64,000 nt of DNA from Nymphaea colorata. Its lineage: Eukaryota > Streptophyta > Magnoliopsida > Nymphaeales > Nymphaeaceae. Positions 24,815 to 36,610 of the stretch are shown one piece after another. The notes under the pieces are model-generated. The model did not search any database. It was given only the letters and a program-made list of their open reading frames with translations, and was not told the DNA's origin. Both the position numbers and the translations under genes were made by a program. The stretch covers positions 6,763,001 to 6,827,000 of the forward strand of contig NC_045148.1 of the NCBI RefSeq assembly GCF_008831285.2, written 5' to 3'. The number at the start of each line of letters is the position of its first letter. The first letter of the stretch is position 1.

Positions 24815-25981
24815 AACTTATAAGATACACTTACGATACACGTTTTTCATGTGACGACCGATATGGACCGTATCTTATCATACGATGCAATTTTTCAAAC
24901 AGACGCACCATGCCCCTTTTGTTGGATTCGCACTCAACACAAGCCAACAAGAGTCGGTCATTAAGTTTGTATCTTTAACGTCTATTTTTCTATCTGTTTT
25001 TTATTGGATTCTGCTATCTGCACTTTCTCATTGCACTCTTAAGTTTGTATTTCATTTTGTTGTGCAAGGGATGCACTTCTTCACTGCACTCACTAATTTG
25101 TTCCCTTTCTAACACGTCTAAGAGCTCTGGGAGGGACAACTTGTGCAGGTTTTGGATTGAAATTGCCAAATAAATCATCAAGTTGAGGGAAAAATCGCCA
25201 GTTATGAAGGGAGATTTACTCGTGGGAAACTCATTCATGTTTGGAAAGAAGATTTTTGTGTTACTTTTTCTACCAAACATGTAATATCTAAATTTCAAAT
25301 TTTACATATATTTCCATTGTTTTCTTAAGTTTACTATAGGTTTCTATCTAAGTCACATGGGTACGGGTACGGTTTGGGTACAGGTACGAAGATACGGGTA
25401 CGGACACGACAACTTTAAAAAATGCGGGAACGGGGGTACGACAGGATATATGTATGTATATATGCAAAATAACACAAAAAAATCAAAATGAAAGCAACAT
25501 TTTAGTAAACAAGTGATATAAATAAAAACATTAGTATGTTAATGAACAATAACTCTAAAAATAGAATGAAAAGTAAGGTGGAAAAAATTAAATCAAAATA
25601 AAATTTAAGCAGTTTGAATTCAAAGGTACCCCAGTGTGTCCAAGTGCCCATTTTGGGTACAGGTACGGTGACACGGGTATGTGGATCTTACTGAAGTACC
25701 CATGTGACTTAGGTTTCTATTGATTTTAGGAATTTTATTTTTTTAATGTGCTTTTAACATATTATGGCTTATGAATGATGAATCATGAATGTTCATTATG
25801 TGAGTGATGAGTTTTTATATAGAACACATTTTTCATGTTTTTTCTTTATTTTTCAGAATTTTACTGATTTTTCTTATTTTTTATGATTTAAAAATAATTT
25901 TATATGTTTACGATACATACAATATGGCATATAGATCATCCCAACCGATTCGTGTTACAATTCAATTTTTAAAATATTGCT
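24815..25981 (+). mobile_element. TACGATACG-family repeat, copy R1, interrupted by a MITE
   Basis: The left part ('cgtatcttatcatacgatgc', 24870s) and right part ('gtttacgatacatacaatatgg' to 'aaatattgc', 25905-25981) match, in order, the left and right parts of the intact copy at 50605-51505. The interior 'gaatgatgaatcatgaatg' also matches. It is strongly diverged. A separate 365 bp element (25348-25712) sits inside it, so R1 is the older insertion. Confidence 0.6.
25348..25712. mobile_element. hAT-type MITE with perfect 17 bp terminal inverted repeats and 8 bp target duplication
   Basis: The left end CTAAGTCACATGGGTAC (25348-25364) is the exact reverse complement of the right end GTACCCATGTGACTTAG (25696-25712). 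The 8 bp GTTTCTAT flanks both sides (25340-25347 and 25713-25720). An 8 bp target duplication is the hallmark of the hAT superfamily. Sub-terminal regions are rich in GGGTACGGGTACG-type words; the middle is A/T rich with no coding capacity. Diverged partial relatives lie at 49768-49960 and perhaps 61345-61470. Confidence 0.88.
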
Positions 25982-26219
25982 GGAACAACATCTGGTACTT
26001 TATGCAATTTGATGGTGCCCAATCCAAGGACTCAAAGTTCATTTGTTGAAAACTGGACCAAATCATTAAAGTACGACAACAATTGGAAGAAAAGCAACTA
26101 GAAAATATACAGGATCAGGACAATCAGAAAATTTTGGAGAACTATAGTTGAATAACATTTTTTTCTAGTCATTTTTTTTTCAAAACTCTCACTTGAGGGC
26201 TGTAATTGAGTTCTTGAAA

Positions 26220-26691
26220 GTTGTGGATTTCAGTTCTTATGTTATCCTGGATTTTCAAAAGCATAAGGCTGTATCTGGGAACAGCATCTTGTAGTTTCTG
26301 CGCTGAAGCAACAGCTCCTATTATGTTTGGAAACTGTGTTCCACCAGTGCATCTGGAAGGTGATGAGACACCCTATACATTTGTTCAACCACCACATCAG
26401 CAAATTTTCTTGGAAGAATCCACATGAACATCGACTATGGAAATCCACGTCAGAAATGAAAGTCACAACACATATATCCCACTGAACAGTTTTCAAGTAA
26501 AGGGCCTCAAAATCAGGCTGCAGAATTACAAAATACAAACTCCAATAGCTGAAAATTGTAGTTATTAGAGTAGAACTAAGAGCAAGCAGTGTCGGAATCA
26601 GAATCAAGAACCAACCACTCCAACATTTTGGATCATTCAGGAAATAAGAAACAAATAAAGAAGCAACATGGCTAATCATTGAGTAGGTCAT
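26220..26691. other. Open frame of unknown meaning inside the AGO7 intron
   Basis: A 149-codon minus-strand frame (26691-26242) encodes a Cys-, Trp- and Phe-rich sequence with no domain I recognise. It lies between repeats and has no visible splice or promoter context. It is most likely fortuitous, but it is one of the longer frames in this stretch. Confidence 0.25.
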
Positions 26692-26736
26692 ACTTTTTGA
26701 TAATTAAAAACACTAACAAATTGACATAAGTAATAC

Positions 26737-27690
26737 CAATGTTGTAAAAAGCGCATTGTAAGTCGTATCTGTCAGGCCAATAGATATGCCGTATCGTAAA
26801 GTATCATAATGTATTGTATGTGTATCGTAAATTTATTTTTTAATTTAAAAAATAGAAAAAATTATAGATAAATTAGACAAATCAAGAAAAATAAAAATTA
26901 TGTTTTTTTAATGAAAAAACATGTTATACGTAATAGCAGGCTTATTATAGGTATGAAGTTACTTCACAAACATTAATAAGTAGTCATAATATCATATAAC
27001 AACACAACATGAACTAAGACATCAAGAAACGTAATTTATAAGATGATCTACATAATAACTCATAAGTAAGTCATAAGATCCATAACACATCAAAAACCAA
27101 GTTTTACTTACAGTCGTATGCTATACATCACATCACAAGACAAAATTGTTCAATGTTAATGCAAATAACAAATGAAAACAGCTTCACTCATAATCTTTAT
27201 CATCTCATTCTCATTTTCATCTTTCGTAGAAGATATAAACCTTCTTTACCTAAACAAGAATCAATCATCCATGCATAAATCTGCCCTCAAATTGACGATT
27301 TCATGGTGAAACTGAGAAAATTGCCACAATCTCCCCCTTCTTCAACTATTAGATATGTTCAGAAATGAAGAGAGAGACAAGTTTTAAAAATTAGTTTGAA
27401 AAAGGGTGGTTTTAACCACCTATTTTTCAAATAAACATGTATCGTGCGATACGGGGTGTATTGCCCTGTATTGTATGATACAGGTTGTGTATCGCATGAT
27501 ACATGTGATACACATACAAAAACACCACCTGTTTGTGACCCAGGTGGTGTATCGTATCGTAAATTTAAAACGAGACGGTACGTATCGTATGATACGTACC
27601 GTCTCGTTTTAAATTTACGATACGATACACAACCTGGGTCGCAAACAGGTGGTGTATTAAAAATTAAAGATACAAATACAATGTATGACC
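26737..27690 (-). mobile_element. TACGATACG-family repeat, copy R2 (inverted relative to R1 and R3)
   Basis: The left edge 'caatgttgtaaaa' and following 'tgccgtatcgtaaagtatc' are the reverse complement of the right edge of the copy at 50605-51505 ('gttttacaacattg'). The acidic-codon tract appears inverted as 'tcattctcattttcatc' (27205-27222). The right edge is less clear because an extra inverted duplication (27522-27655) has changed it. No target duplication found. Confidence 0.6.
27522..27655. repeat. 134 bp near-perfect palindrome
   Basis: The centre lies between 27588 and 27589. The left arm from 'acaccacctgtttg' to 'ggtacgtatc' is matched in reverse complement by the right arm from 'gatacgtacc' to 'caggtggtgt'. 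I count two mismatched pairs in the arms (T/G pairing at the 'gtttgYgaccc' and 'caggtKgtgta' positions) plus the four central bases. A transcript of either strand would fold into a hairpin with ~65 bp arms. Confidence 0.93.
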
Positions 27691-29305
27691 CAATTTAAGG
27701 TAAAAATGATGGGTAAGAAGAATTCCCATGACTAGGGCCAAACTTATATGGAAATTGGCATCCAAGTTCAATTATGAATAATGGTTCCTACTTAATCTTA
27801 ACAGCACCAATATCAGTAGTGGAAATATGGAGATTTTATTATTTATAATGAAAGAACAGATATCAAAAGCCATCCAATAACAAATTTATCACTTCATCAC
27901 ACCCAGTAACAAATTCATCACTTAATCAATTAATTGTTTTCTAAAGAATGATAGATCCATTCATAGATTAGAAGGATGTTGAGTCAAAAAAGTGGGTGGC
28001 AACAAAGTTGTGAAGCTCATTAACGATAATGATCCAATTCAAACATTGGTGTAATTGCAACTGGAGGATGAACGAACTCATACATTGCACCTTTCATGTA
28101 ACAGAGTTGGAATTCAGTCTTCAAAGATTATGCAGCTCAAAAAACTAAACACTAGATTTCCTACACTTAGAAGTTATTCCCACGCACTGAGAGAATTGAA
28201 GAAACATCCAAGTAATAGCACTTTAACCATAGCCAAATTTTTAACATTAACAAACAACATGACAGCCTAACACTATTGAAGCCTACTAAGTTTAGGTTGA
28301 TGCCCAATGTTGTAATCTAAGAGGAGAATCAAATAAGCCCGACAAGGCAACAGTTTTAAATGAAGATAGTAATTACATTTCTCATCGTTCTGGGAATGCT
28401 TACTTTTACATAAACAACCAACACACCTACTATTGATGATTTGTAAAGGGAAAGGACCTCCTATTTCCTTAGTTCATAATGTACATTTCAGGTAGCACGA
28501 CGCATAGTACAAAAAACAAGAAAAAAGCAACTAAGAAGGTGGCTCTGTCATGCTCTGCCTCATCAAGATCTAGGAAGATCTACCAAAAGGACAAAATGTC
28601 TGTCCTTGCAACGTTCCTATCAAAAAGAACTAGGTACGATCTAGGCGATAGACCTTGTCCAAGGCCTAGGCGGGACCAAGAGGAAGTAGGCGGCCGCCAA
28701 GAAAAAGACCGATAAGATTCAAGGAGGAAAAGGGCCAGATACTATGAACATGAAAGAAACGTTTGTGTGCATAAGGAAACGCAGACAACAGAAAAGCACA
28801 TACAAAGCATGCGCATTCAGCATATCCAAGAAAGTTCCACAATTTGTTGTTCATTTGAACACAAGAAACTGAAAGGGAAAAAAGATAAAAGTAGCGCCTA
28901 AAAGCACATGCAAAAATATAAAAAACAAGTCTGAAAAAAGAAAACTTATAAAAACATAAATTCTCAAAAATGAAAAATAAATATGAATATGGTGGCAAGA
29001 ATGTGGGGAAGAAAAAAGAAAGATACATATGGAGAAAATAAGGGTACGTCATGGCACGTAAAGAAGAAGGAAGACAGGGGAGGCGTCGGCTAAAAAAACA
29101 AAGAAGAAAACGAACAAGAGAGTAGGAGGAGAAGAACGAATGTAGCAAAAGAATGAAGGTATGGCGGGAAGAAGTAGAGGAAGCAGAAGAAGAAAAAATG
29201 GGGAAGAGGCAGAAAAGGAAGAAAAAGAAAAAGAGGAAGGGAGGCCGGAATATGGGGAACAGAAGGAGAAAGAATGGGAACATTGTTACAGAAGAAGAAA
29301 GTTAC

Positions 29306-29360
29306 CTGATGGAGCCTTGAGGCTTCAGGAGATTCTTCCTCTTCGCTCAGATGCTGCTAT

Positions 29361-29397
<37 letters not shown>

Positions 29398-29460
29398 CGC
29401 TAGTGACCCTACAGGAGGGAGATGACTCACAGGAAAGAGTTGGAGCTCGAAAGTCGAACC
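29306..29460 (-). other. Probable 5' leader exon of AGO7
   Basis: On the minus strand this is a GC-richer stretch followed by (CT)n and then 'ctccatcag|gtaact', a strong splice donor. It contains no ATG on that strand downstream of about 29460, so it would be untranslated. CT-rich leaders are common in plant genes. Pairing it with AGO7 is an inference: it is the nearest upstream donor of good quality on the correct strand. Confidence 0.4.
29364..29394 (+). repeat. (GA)n microsatellite in the putative AGO7 leader
   Basis: About 15 GA units, read as (CT)n on the minus strand. Its position in the presumed leader or promoter region could influence transcription, as GAGA-type tracts do in plants. 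Confidence 0.9.
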
Positions 29461-31869
29461 CCTCAGTCAGCCAGTCTTGTTACGTCAACGACAAAAAAAA
29501 GGCAAAAAGGAAAGAAAGTTTTTAAAAACATGGCGTCTCTTTTGCCGCGACAGTGCAGACGATTTACAGGCACGCCAGAGCCTCCAAACAAAGGTGGCTG
29601 ACGCTGCGCTGCGAAGAAGTCGGGCCACCGGCTTTCCCGTTGGTTGGGCCTTGGGATAAACGCGGAGGACTGCTCTTGGCACTTGCATGCTCGTCTGATC
29701 GTCTCATGGGCGACTCTCGAAAGCATATCCGTGGGTGCATATATATAGTACGGACTATTTCATAAAGACATTTGATTAAATATAAACATATACTTTTTCA
29801 TTTACTAACATCAATACTAAAACTTTACAGTAAAACCACCTCCAGCGTAACGCCAGGTGACGCAAACTTGGGCCTATTTATTTCTATGACATCCATACAC
29901 TGCTGCACATCCATTATATCTTCATTTTTAAATATATTATCCATCACCATTATTCAATTATGCATCTTAACTGTTATGTATTTAGCATATTCTAAGGTGT
30001 CATGTTGCCAATGTGAGTAAGAAATCATTTCCAAACATGAATTAGCCTCAAATTACTGCTCATGTTTGGTCAGGCTTGAGCTCAGTTATGTATGCTTACA
30101 CTGAATCTTTTCAACATCAACAAACGGACTCTAATTAGTCCAACGGTTGATCAATAGTTGTCCTCGTCGGTCTGAGACCCCAGGGCTTTTGGCTCATCAA
30201 AGGTGACGCCCTAACCAGGTGTCTGGTCCCTTGGATTCCCAATGTCTTCATGAACCACATGTATATGCAAAAGGTCTCAAATAATAGACTGATATAATCG
30301 TATTTGCGACCGGCGCGCAGTATACGTTGATCAGACCGCTTATTCTTCTGCAACATCTTTAGAAAACATTCTCTCCTCCCAAGTCCCAACAAAGGAGAGA
30401 ACCAGTGCTCCCCAAGGAAGGAAAGGACTGCAGTTTTCCAAGCCAAAGCCACCATTGCGGGTCCAACCGTCGTCTTGTTCTTGCCCAAGTCAGTTCAGCC
30501 AGGCTATCCAACAGCATAGGTCATGTCGTTGGCCCAGCATAGTCAGACAACGGAAAAATAATTAAGCTCGCTTTTCTAAAAATGGTCACCCATAGTGCCA
30601 ACTCTGTAGATCTCTTTGTAATTTTGGATGCTGGCTGATTCTTAGATTAGTCGTTTGTGTTTGTGAACAGTTTCTTTGTTTCCTTATGGCATGCCATGTT
30701 GAGAGGGAAGATTCCGTCGGGCAGAGAAGGAGAGAAAGAGGGACGGCAGTCTGCTGCAGGGGAAAGAGGAAGCGCGCCGTAGGAAAAAAGGAAAGAGGAG
30801 ACGGTCCCAAATTCCAATCCGCTGGGGGACGTCTTTCCCTGAGATGAAAATCTTCTAACCTCCTCTGGTTCGGCTATTTTCACCCACTTAAAAACGTAGC
30901 ACCCCATTTCTTTGATGCATGTTCGACAAAGGTCCAAGAGTAGATGCGCAAAACCACGGGTATGTTTCACCTCGAAGCTAAAGAAACTCAGGCACTCCAA
31001 AACGCCCTTAATCTCTGTTCTGTTCTTCATCAAAGTAAACAACTTGATCCCAATCCACATTTCCAGGCATGGCATGACTTGAACTTTGCAAAAGTCGTCT
31101 AACCGATTTTTTTTCCAAATCACATTTCATCGATGAGTTTGAATGACTCAAATTTATAGGTTTTGAAAAGAAATCCTACAGATTAATGCATGCATTAAAT
31201 TGTATAGGGGCAAGATTTTGTCATTTTCAAACAGTTAATTTTGGAATTCTCATAGAATTGATTTGTGTTCATAATGCTGATAAATTTCTATCAACTCCAT
31301 AGATTCCAGTCGCTTAACTCATTTGTGAAGTCGGACCAGAAAAAATCAATAAGAATATGCATATGTATACAGTATATTGGTACATGTATACATAGTCGAC
31401 GACGTTTCTGATTTGCTTTGGCCATGGGCCGACGCATAGAGAGCACGCAATAGAGCGACAGGGCGTCGACCCCCTGGCCGAGTCAGAGATAGAGAGAGAA
31501 TGGAGGGATCCACTGAAGTGAGAAAGAGAGAGAGAGTGTGTATGCGTGTTACCCGAGGGAGCCGCCGGCTATGACGCTCGAACTGACGGACAAACTTGGT
31601 GTGCGTTGGGCGACGCCGCCGGCCGGCGCAAGAACAAACGGCAATGAGAGAGGGGAGGCAACGCACAGAGAAACGTGCTCGGCAGGTTCGGGTACGGCGG
31701 TCTGTCGCCGAAGAGAAAGGACTGATAGGGGGAGACGGTGAAACCAGAGGGCCGGTGAGAAGAGAGCGAGGGAGAAGTGGGGAAAGAAGAGAGGGAGACC
31801 GGAGTTCACTCACAAGAAAGAGTCGGGGAGAGCGACTTCGAGCGGGAGACGCCGTTGTATTCCGCCTTT
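29461..31869. other. Intergenic; GC-rich patches upstream of AGO7
   Basis: 29540-29720 and 31400-31870 are clearly richer in C and G than their surroundings and have overlapping open frames on both strands, none with a recognisable domain. They could be promoter or first-exon regions. The stretch 30130-31120 contains frames of up to 158 codons on the minus strand, again without a recognised family. Confidence 0.4.
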
Positions 31870-32158
31870 CAGTGTGTTTGATAGCCTACGATTTGATAAC
31901 TCTAGGATTTGACTGCCTTTTATTTTAAATTCAGCATTTTTTCAGTTAAAAAAAAGTAAAATAATGATTATAAGTCTTGACCTTATTACTTAAAAAAAAA
32001 TAATAATGACCTTGATCTTATTATTTTGACGTACTCTAATTCTTTTTAGTTTGATGAATCATATTATCATTGATCTTTTGTTGTATCAATAACAGCATGT
32101 CAAATCAGATCCATATAAGATGTATGGTCTTTTAAGTCTGGAGTAATCAAACAGCACT
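31870..32158. mobile_element. MITE-like element
   Basis: The left end 'agtgtgtttgat' (31870-31881) is inverted against 'atcaaacagcact' (32146-32158) with one extra base. The interior is A/T rich, ~289 bp overall, non-coding. No target duplication confirmed. Confidence 0.4.
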
Positions 32159-32899
32159 TGAGAGAAAGCATTAAAAAAAAATTATGTGTGTATGCCCTAT
32201 GTGTTTATACATGCTATGTGTGTGTGTATATATGTGTCTCTTATTTTCCCTTGCTCCTCAAACATAGGTACTTTGGAAATTCTATGATAGAATTTAAGAG
32301 AAATCCTCAAAAGTTAATTTATATACAAAAAAAGGTAAAGTAAATTATGAATGCACTTCTTTCTTCTATTATGCATAGTACAAATCATATGTACACAATT
32401 TTTAAATTGTTTTTCACATAATTTGTTCATATTTATACATATAACCTATGTATCTACGACCAATACAGAACGTTCATCATATTCAAAAGAAAAACAATGA
32501 AAATTTTCACATGTAAAATATTGGATCTTATGAAGGTTCTGAAATTGGATCGTTTTCATGGAAGGCATATCAAATTAAAGACCTAAGTGGAGGAAATACA
32601 TGGCACCTCAAACGGCCAAAAATATTTAAAAGACATCTAAAATGCGAAGGAAAGAAATTTGATAGATGGGAGAGCCAATGGCCGAACTCCTTGCAACATA
32701 AACAACCTGCATGATTGCATCCAACAGAAGAAATCTAGACCTACTCAGCCAAATTGGTCACAAAGTTGATGGGATGTAAATTTCAGAGATTATGAAGAAG
32801 GAGCCGATAGGTGTGTGCCTGAAGGGCTGCCTCACCATCCTGGACCATTGGATGTAAAATGAATAATCTACATCAAGCTATTTCCATCACCTTGCCCAG
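32159..32899. other. Intergenic, possible degraded retroelement
   Basis: AT-rich until ~32500, then a balanced stretch leading into the Gypsy remnant. It may be the decayed upstream part of that element. No motif is clear. Confidence 0.35.
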
Positions 32900-33492
32900 T
32901 TTCATAACCATGATGTAAAGAAAAGGAAAATCATTGATCACCTTTGGTGCAAGACATTGGAAGGTGGTTGGAACATCGAGTCTAACTTGTCATGTCTTAT
33001 TTCGATATCAATTCGATGCATGACTCAACCAACAAGATAATAGTTCATCACTTGGAAGAATGACAAGGGGATTGAATGTGGAAACATAAGGGAAGACTAA
33101 TCTCCAACAACATTTTTGCACATTTGCAACTTGAGAACAAGGTAATTGTTGAGGGAGGGATAGTGATAGTCATGGGTTAGATGTGGTACTTAAAGAAAAG
33201 TTGTATATAAGTTTGAGGGGATAACTGAATAAAGAAACATGCATGATATGTGTCAAGGAGTAATAGTCTTTTGTTTGGGTCAGGTCTTAGACCAGCCCTA
33301 AAATTGTCTTATATATTCATGGGGTGTGGTGATCCCAAGGGTTTTTTCACCAGAGTAATGAAATGAATCCCCTCTAATGGGAGCTTGCCTTAACTAGGAT
33401 TAGGGTTGGAATGCAATAGTTCTTGAGTTTTCGTTGTTACTTGTGCGACCAAGTTAGTCGAGTGCTACCAAGGTTACTCTTATACACTATCA
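32900..33492 (+). mobile_element. Gypsy-type LTR retrotransposon 3' end
   Basis: Broken frames up to about 33140 read like the end of a Gypsy polyprotein: an 'HHLEE..GD..WKHKGRLISNN' stretch followed by 'HLQLENKVIVEGG', similar to the 'FPHLNLEDKV..GGG' ending common in plant Gypsy elements. A purine tract 'gagggagggatag' follows. The next ~320 bp, from about 33170 to '...cactatca' near 33492, has LTR features: a TATA-like 'gttgtatataag', a transcript-end-like region, and TG...CA borders. Stop codons and frameshifts interrupt the coding part. No second LTR was found. Confidence 0.55.
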
Positions 33493-34666
33493 TAAAAAAA
33501 AGAAAGTTGCTTCAAAGAAATTGGCTTTTTTGGTGGGCATCGGGCCGAAACGGGCACGGGTGCTGGCCATGGTTGTAGTCCAATAGGCCCAAAGAACCTG
33601 CCCCGGTCCTACTAGACTCAGACAGGTTCAATAGGCCCGATGAGGGCCTGTTGGGGCTCGACTAGGAGCCAAGTTTGATACCTCAACCCAAGGGCCAATC
33701 TCTTTTTATGACTGTTTTCTAGGTGGCTTTCCTAAAAAATTTTGATACATGACTAAAAGTCTAGAATTGGTGTGCTACATGATCTTACTTGAATGTCGAA
33801 TGTAGAAACATTAATAAGTAGCTAATACAAAAGAAACAACCCTTTCAAATGGGTTTAAGTTTTGGTGTACCATGTGAACCCACATATTCTAAATTGAAAC
33901 CCATTGCACAAGCCATAAAGTGCATTTAAACTCATTAAAATAGTCCTTTAAAATTTTTGAAATAGTGATGAAGAAACAAACTGCAAACGAAAAGTACAAG
34001 TTTACTTATGTACTATATATTTTTAAGGAGAGAGATATGCAGAAGACATTATAAAATGGGGCATGAGAATCAGGTAGTGGGTTTGGTCTGATATCAAACG
34101 AACTCTTGAACCAGTCAGGACTGACTATAAATTGGTGGGTAAGAAGTCTATCAATCACCCAACCAAGCCCAATGGAGACTTATGATAATCAGGTTCTGCC
34201 GGGCCGGATGCCCAACCTTATTCTTAACATGATATTGAAATTTCACATAAAGTATTCATTGATATGCTTTATAAGCTATCATGCACATGGACATAAGTGA
34301 AGTATGTGTGTCACATGGAAGTTGTTGTTTGTATGAAAAAATGTTGGTTGCCACTCTTCTTGCTTTACATTCAGATAACCAAGTGACTACATCATTTCTT
34401 CATCATTGGTCAAGAAGTTCCTATGTAGCTGTTCGGATATAAGATGATGGTGGACAGGGATGTCTGCTGGTTGGTAATCTTGATTGTTGCCCTTTCGAAA
34501 TCACACTTTTTTGTTTTTCTTTTGAATCAGACTAGTGGAGGGACCTGTCGGGTGCCTTACCCACATATGGAAGAGAAAGAGAGAGGACTCAAATGGGGTC
34601 TCTCACCACTGCATCTACTAGTGATGGAAAAAGGTAGCTCCAAGAGGAGGTTCCCCCCAACCCCAA

Positions 34667-34698
<32 letters not shown>

Positions 34699-35159
34699 TG
34701 ACATGCATTTTGTCAATTTTTTACTATATAGTCAAGTGAATAGCAGTTTGTGGCCTAATGAGTCTGTTGTTGTACACTTTAAGCACATAATAAATAGCCA
34801 ATTATAAACAGACTAGTAACATTCATGTTATGATAATCTTGACTTGTTCTTCCAATTAAAAAGCTCATGCATTCACTTTTTAAGTTCTATGCAATTCCTT
34901 TACCTATCAAGATGCAATTTATTGGTCTTCCATTTCCCCACATTGTTTATCAATTCTTCTTCCCTCCTTCATAGCCTTTTGTGTCTGACAGCTTTAACCC
35001 TAGAAGAATATAATAAGAAAGGCAAGGCAACCAAAATGATAGAGGTTCAGTTGGAAAAACGTACATTCTCTTTTTGTTGGTCATACACTTTTTAGGTTTA
35101 TGTGAACTTCATTAGATATGAGAGATCTTTACAAAATTAAATAGAAGAGACAATGAGGC
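33493..35159. other. Intergenic with repeat fragments
   Basis: 33530-33680 has 'gggcatcgggccgaaacgggcacggg', a GC-rich word type typical of transposon ends. 34667-34698 is an (AC)n(AT)n microsatellite. Otherwise AT-rich, with no gene. Confidence 0.4.
34667..34698 (+). repeat. (AC)12(AT)4 microsatellite
   Basis: An uninterrupted AC run of about 24 bases followed by about 8 bases of AT. Confidence 0.95.
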
Positions 35160-35169
35160 CTCATTCACA

Positions 35170-36610
35170 TTGAGTGTATGGATCTGCTTCCACTAAGACT
35201 AGTTTTAGGTTTTGAGTGTCCAGCTTGATTCGGGAAACCACATTGATCCTCATAATATCTGGATTTTGATTGCACTCTTAATCCTTCCTCATGGTCACCA
35301 GAACTAACATTGCTAGTCTTAACATATCCATTATGAATGCATTCATTGACTTCATCGACAACATTTGGTGCCATTACCATCAATATGTGAAAAACTATTT
35401 CCTTTGTTGGGTTCTTGTAACTAAATGCCTTCCCCAACATCCCCTTCAAACCTAACAACCCATATCATGCATTGAGTTTGGTTCTTAAAAGATTAAACCA
35501 TGTGGGAGGAAGAGGTTTCATGAGTATATCTTCAATTTGGTGAGATGAGGCAACATGTTTGACTTCAAGTTATTTGTTGGCAAAAAGAAATGAACATCCA
35601 ACTCAAGAAAGACGGATAGTAATGCCTTGCGTTATTTGCTATAACCAAGTAAAATTTATTCATATGATTTGGAATCAAGTTTGTGCCTTCAATAGCACTT
35701 CAAATTTGGAAAGCAAGCATAACCGAAGATGCAAAGAAAGGCATATTAAGATTGTTTGCTGAAAGGGCTCTTCTTTCTAAAATATATGATGAAGGCCAAT
35801 TTATAAGGAAGACTATTGGAATAAAGGCATAAGACCATAATTTAATTTTCATGGGTAGTTGATTGAGAAGACATAAGCTCATTTACACTATCTATATGTG
35901 CTTCCTCTTGGTAGTCATATTTTGTTCTTCTATGCATGCATAAGAAGCTCTATATATATGTGACCCCATAGCTATCCAATATAGACCTAAGAGTGATATA
36001 TCCCCTTGCTCAACTAAAAAATTTAATTTCACAATCTGACGTATTTTCATCTTTGGTCTTAAAATCGTTAGAGACCTCGGAAACTTTTGATTTATGTGAC
36101 AAGAAATAGTTACAAGTATAATTGGAGTAGGCACCATGAAAGTGCACATAATAATAATATTTGTTCATACTTAATATTTGGTTGGTCCTTAAACATAGTA
36201 AAATATAAGTTTTATTAGAGATGGAACTTTAGATAATGAATCTTGAAAGGATAATGAATGTGGACTTCCTTTTCTGATGGTCCAGACAAACTTCATTTTC
36301 CAAATTGATGTCCATAATGCGGTAAACTCTAACATAGGCTGACGCCTTATATGCTACTACAACTTTATTGTGAGTGGTCGTCATTTGATGCGAACCTGTA
36401 AAGGCCATTATGATTGTTCCTCACATGAACACTTTGTTTGTCTGCAAGATATTCACGATAAATAGATTAGGGTGAAGCTCCAAGGCCACTTGAATAACTG
36501 AAGTAAACTTTTGAATGAAAATCAAATTCTTTTTAATTTCAAGGACATGTAGGTATCTTTGAGTATATATAAAATAAGAATCATTGGAATGAATATAAGA
36601 ATGCACTATA
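35170..36610 (-). mobile_element. Copia-type retrotransposon remnant, minus strand, internally deleted
   Basis: Reading the minus strand from high to low coordinate: 36606-36380 resembles the protease/GAG-pre-integrase junction ('YLHVLEIKKNLIFIQKFT...LELHPNLFIV'). 36149-35895 resembles the integrase core end ('...EEQNMTTKRKHI', compare the family's 'HEQNGxAERKHRHI'). 35882-35700 resembles the integrase C-terminal part ('KLWSYAFIPIVFLINWPSSYI'). At about 35580-35480 the end of RNase H follows directly ('VKHVASSHQIEDILMKPLP'). Reverse transcriptase is missing, so a large internal deletion has occurred. Many stops and frame changes make it non-functional. LTRs were not identified. Confidence 0.65.

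Larger units (their letters stand above)
23584..29305 (-). other. Probable long first intron of AGO7, filled with repeats
   Basis: Bounded by the acceptor at 23584-23585 and a good donor (ATCAG|GTAACT) at 29304-29305 on the minus strand. It contains the TACGATACG-family copies R1 and R2, a hAT-type MITE and the large palindrome. The plus strand is purine-rich near 29040-29300, which makes the minus strand pyrimidine-rich and creates a spurious 205-codon minus frame (28666-29283) rich in Phe, Leu and Ser. No coding exon was recognised inside. The intron model is inferred from the splice signals only. Confidence 0.45.

Noticed and set aside
28666..29283. A 205-codon minus-strand open frame as a membrane protein
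   Set aside because: The Phe/Leu/Ser/Tyr-rich translation follows from a pyrimidine-rich minus strand. No start context, domain or splice signals support it.
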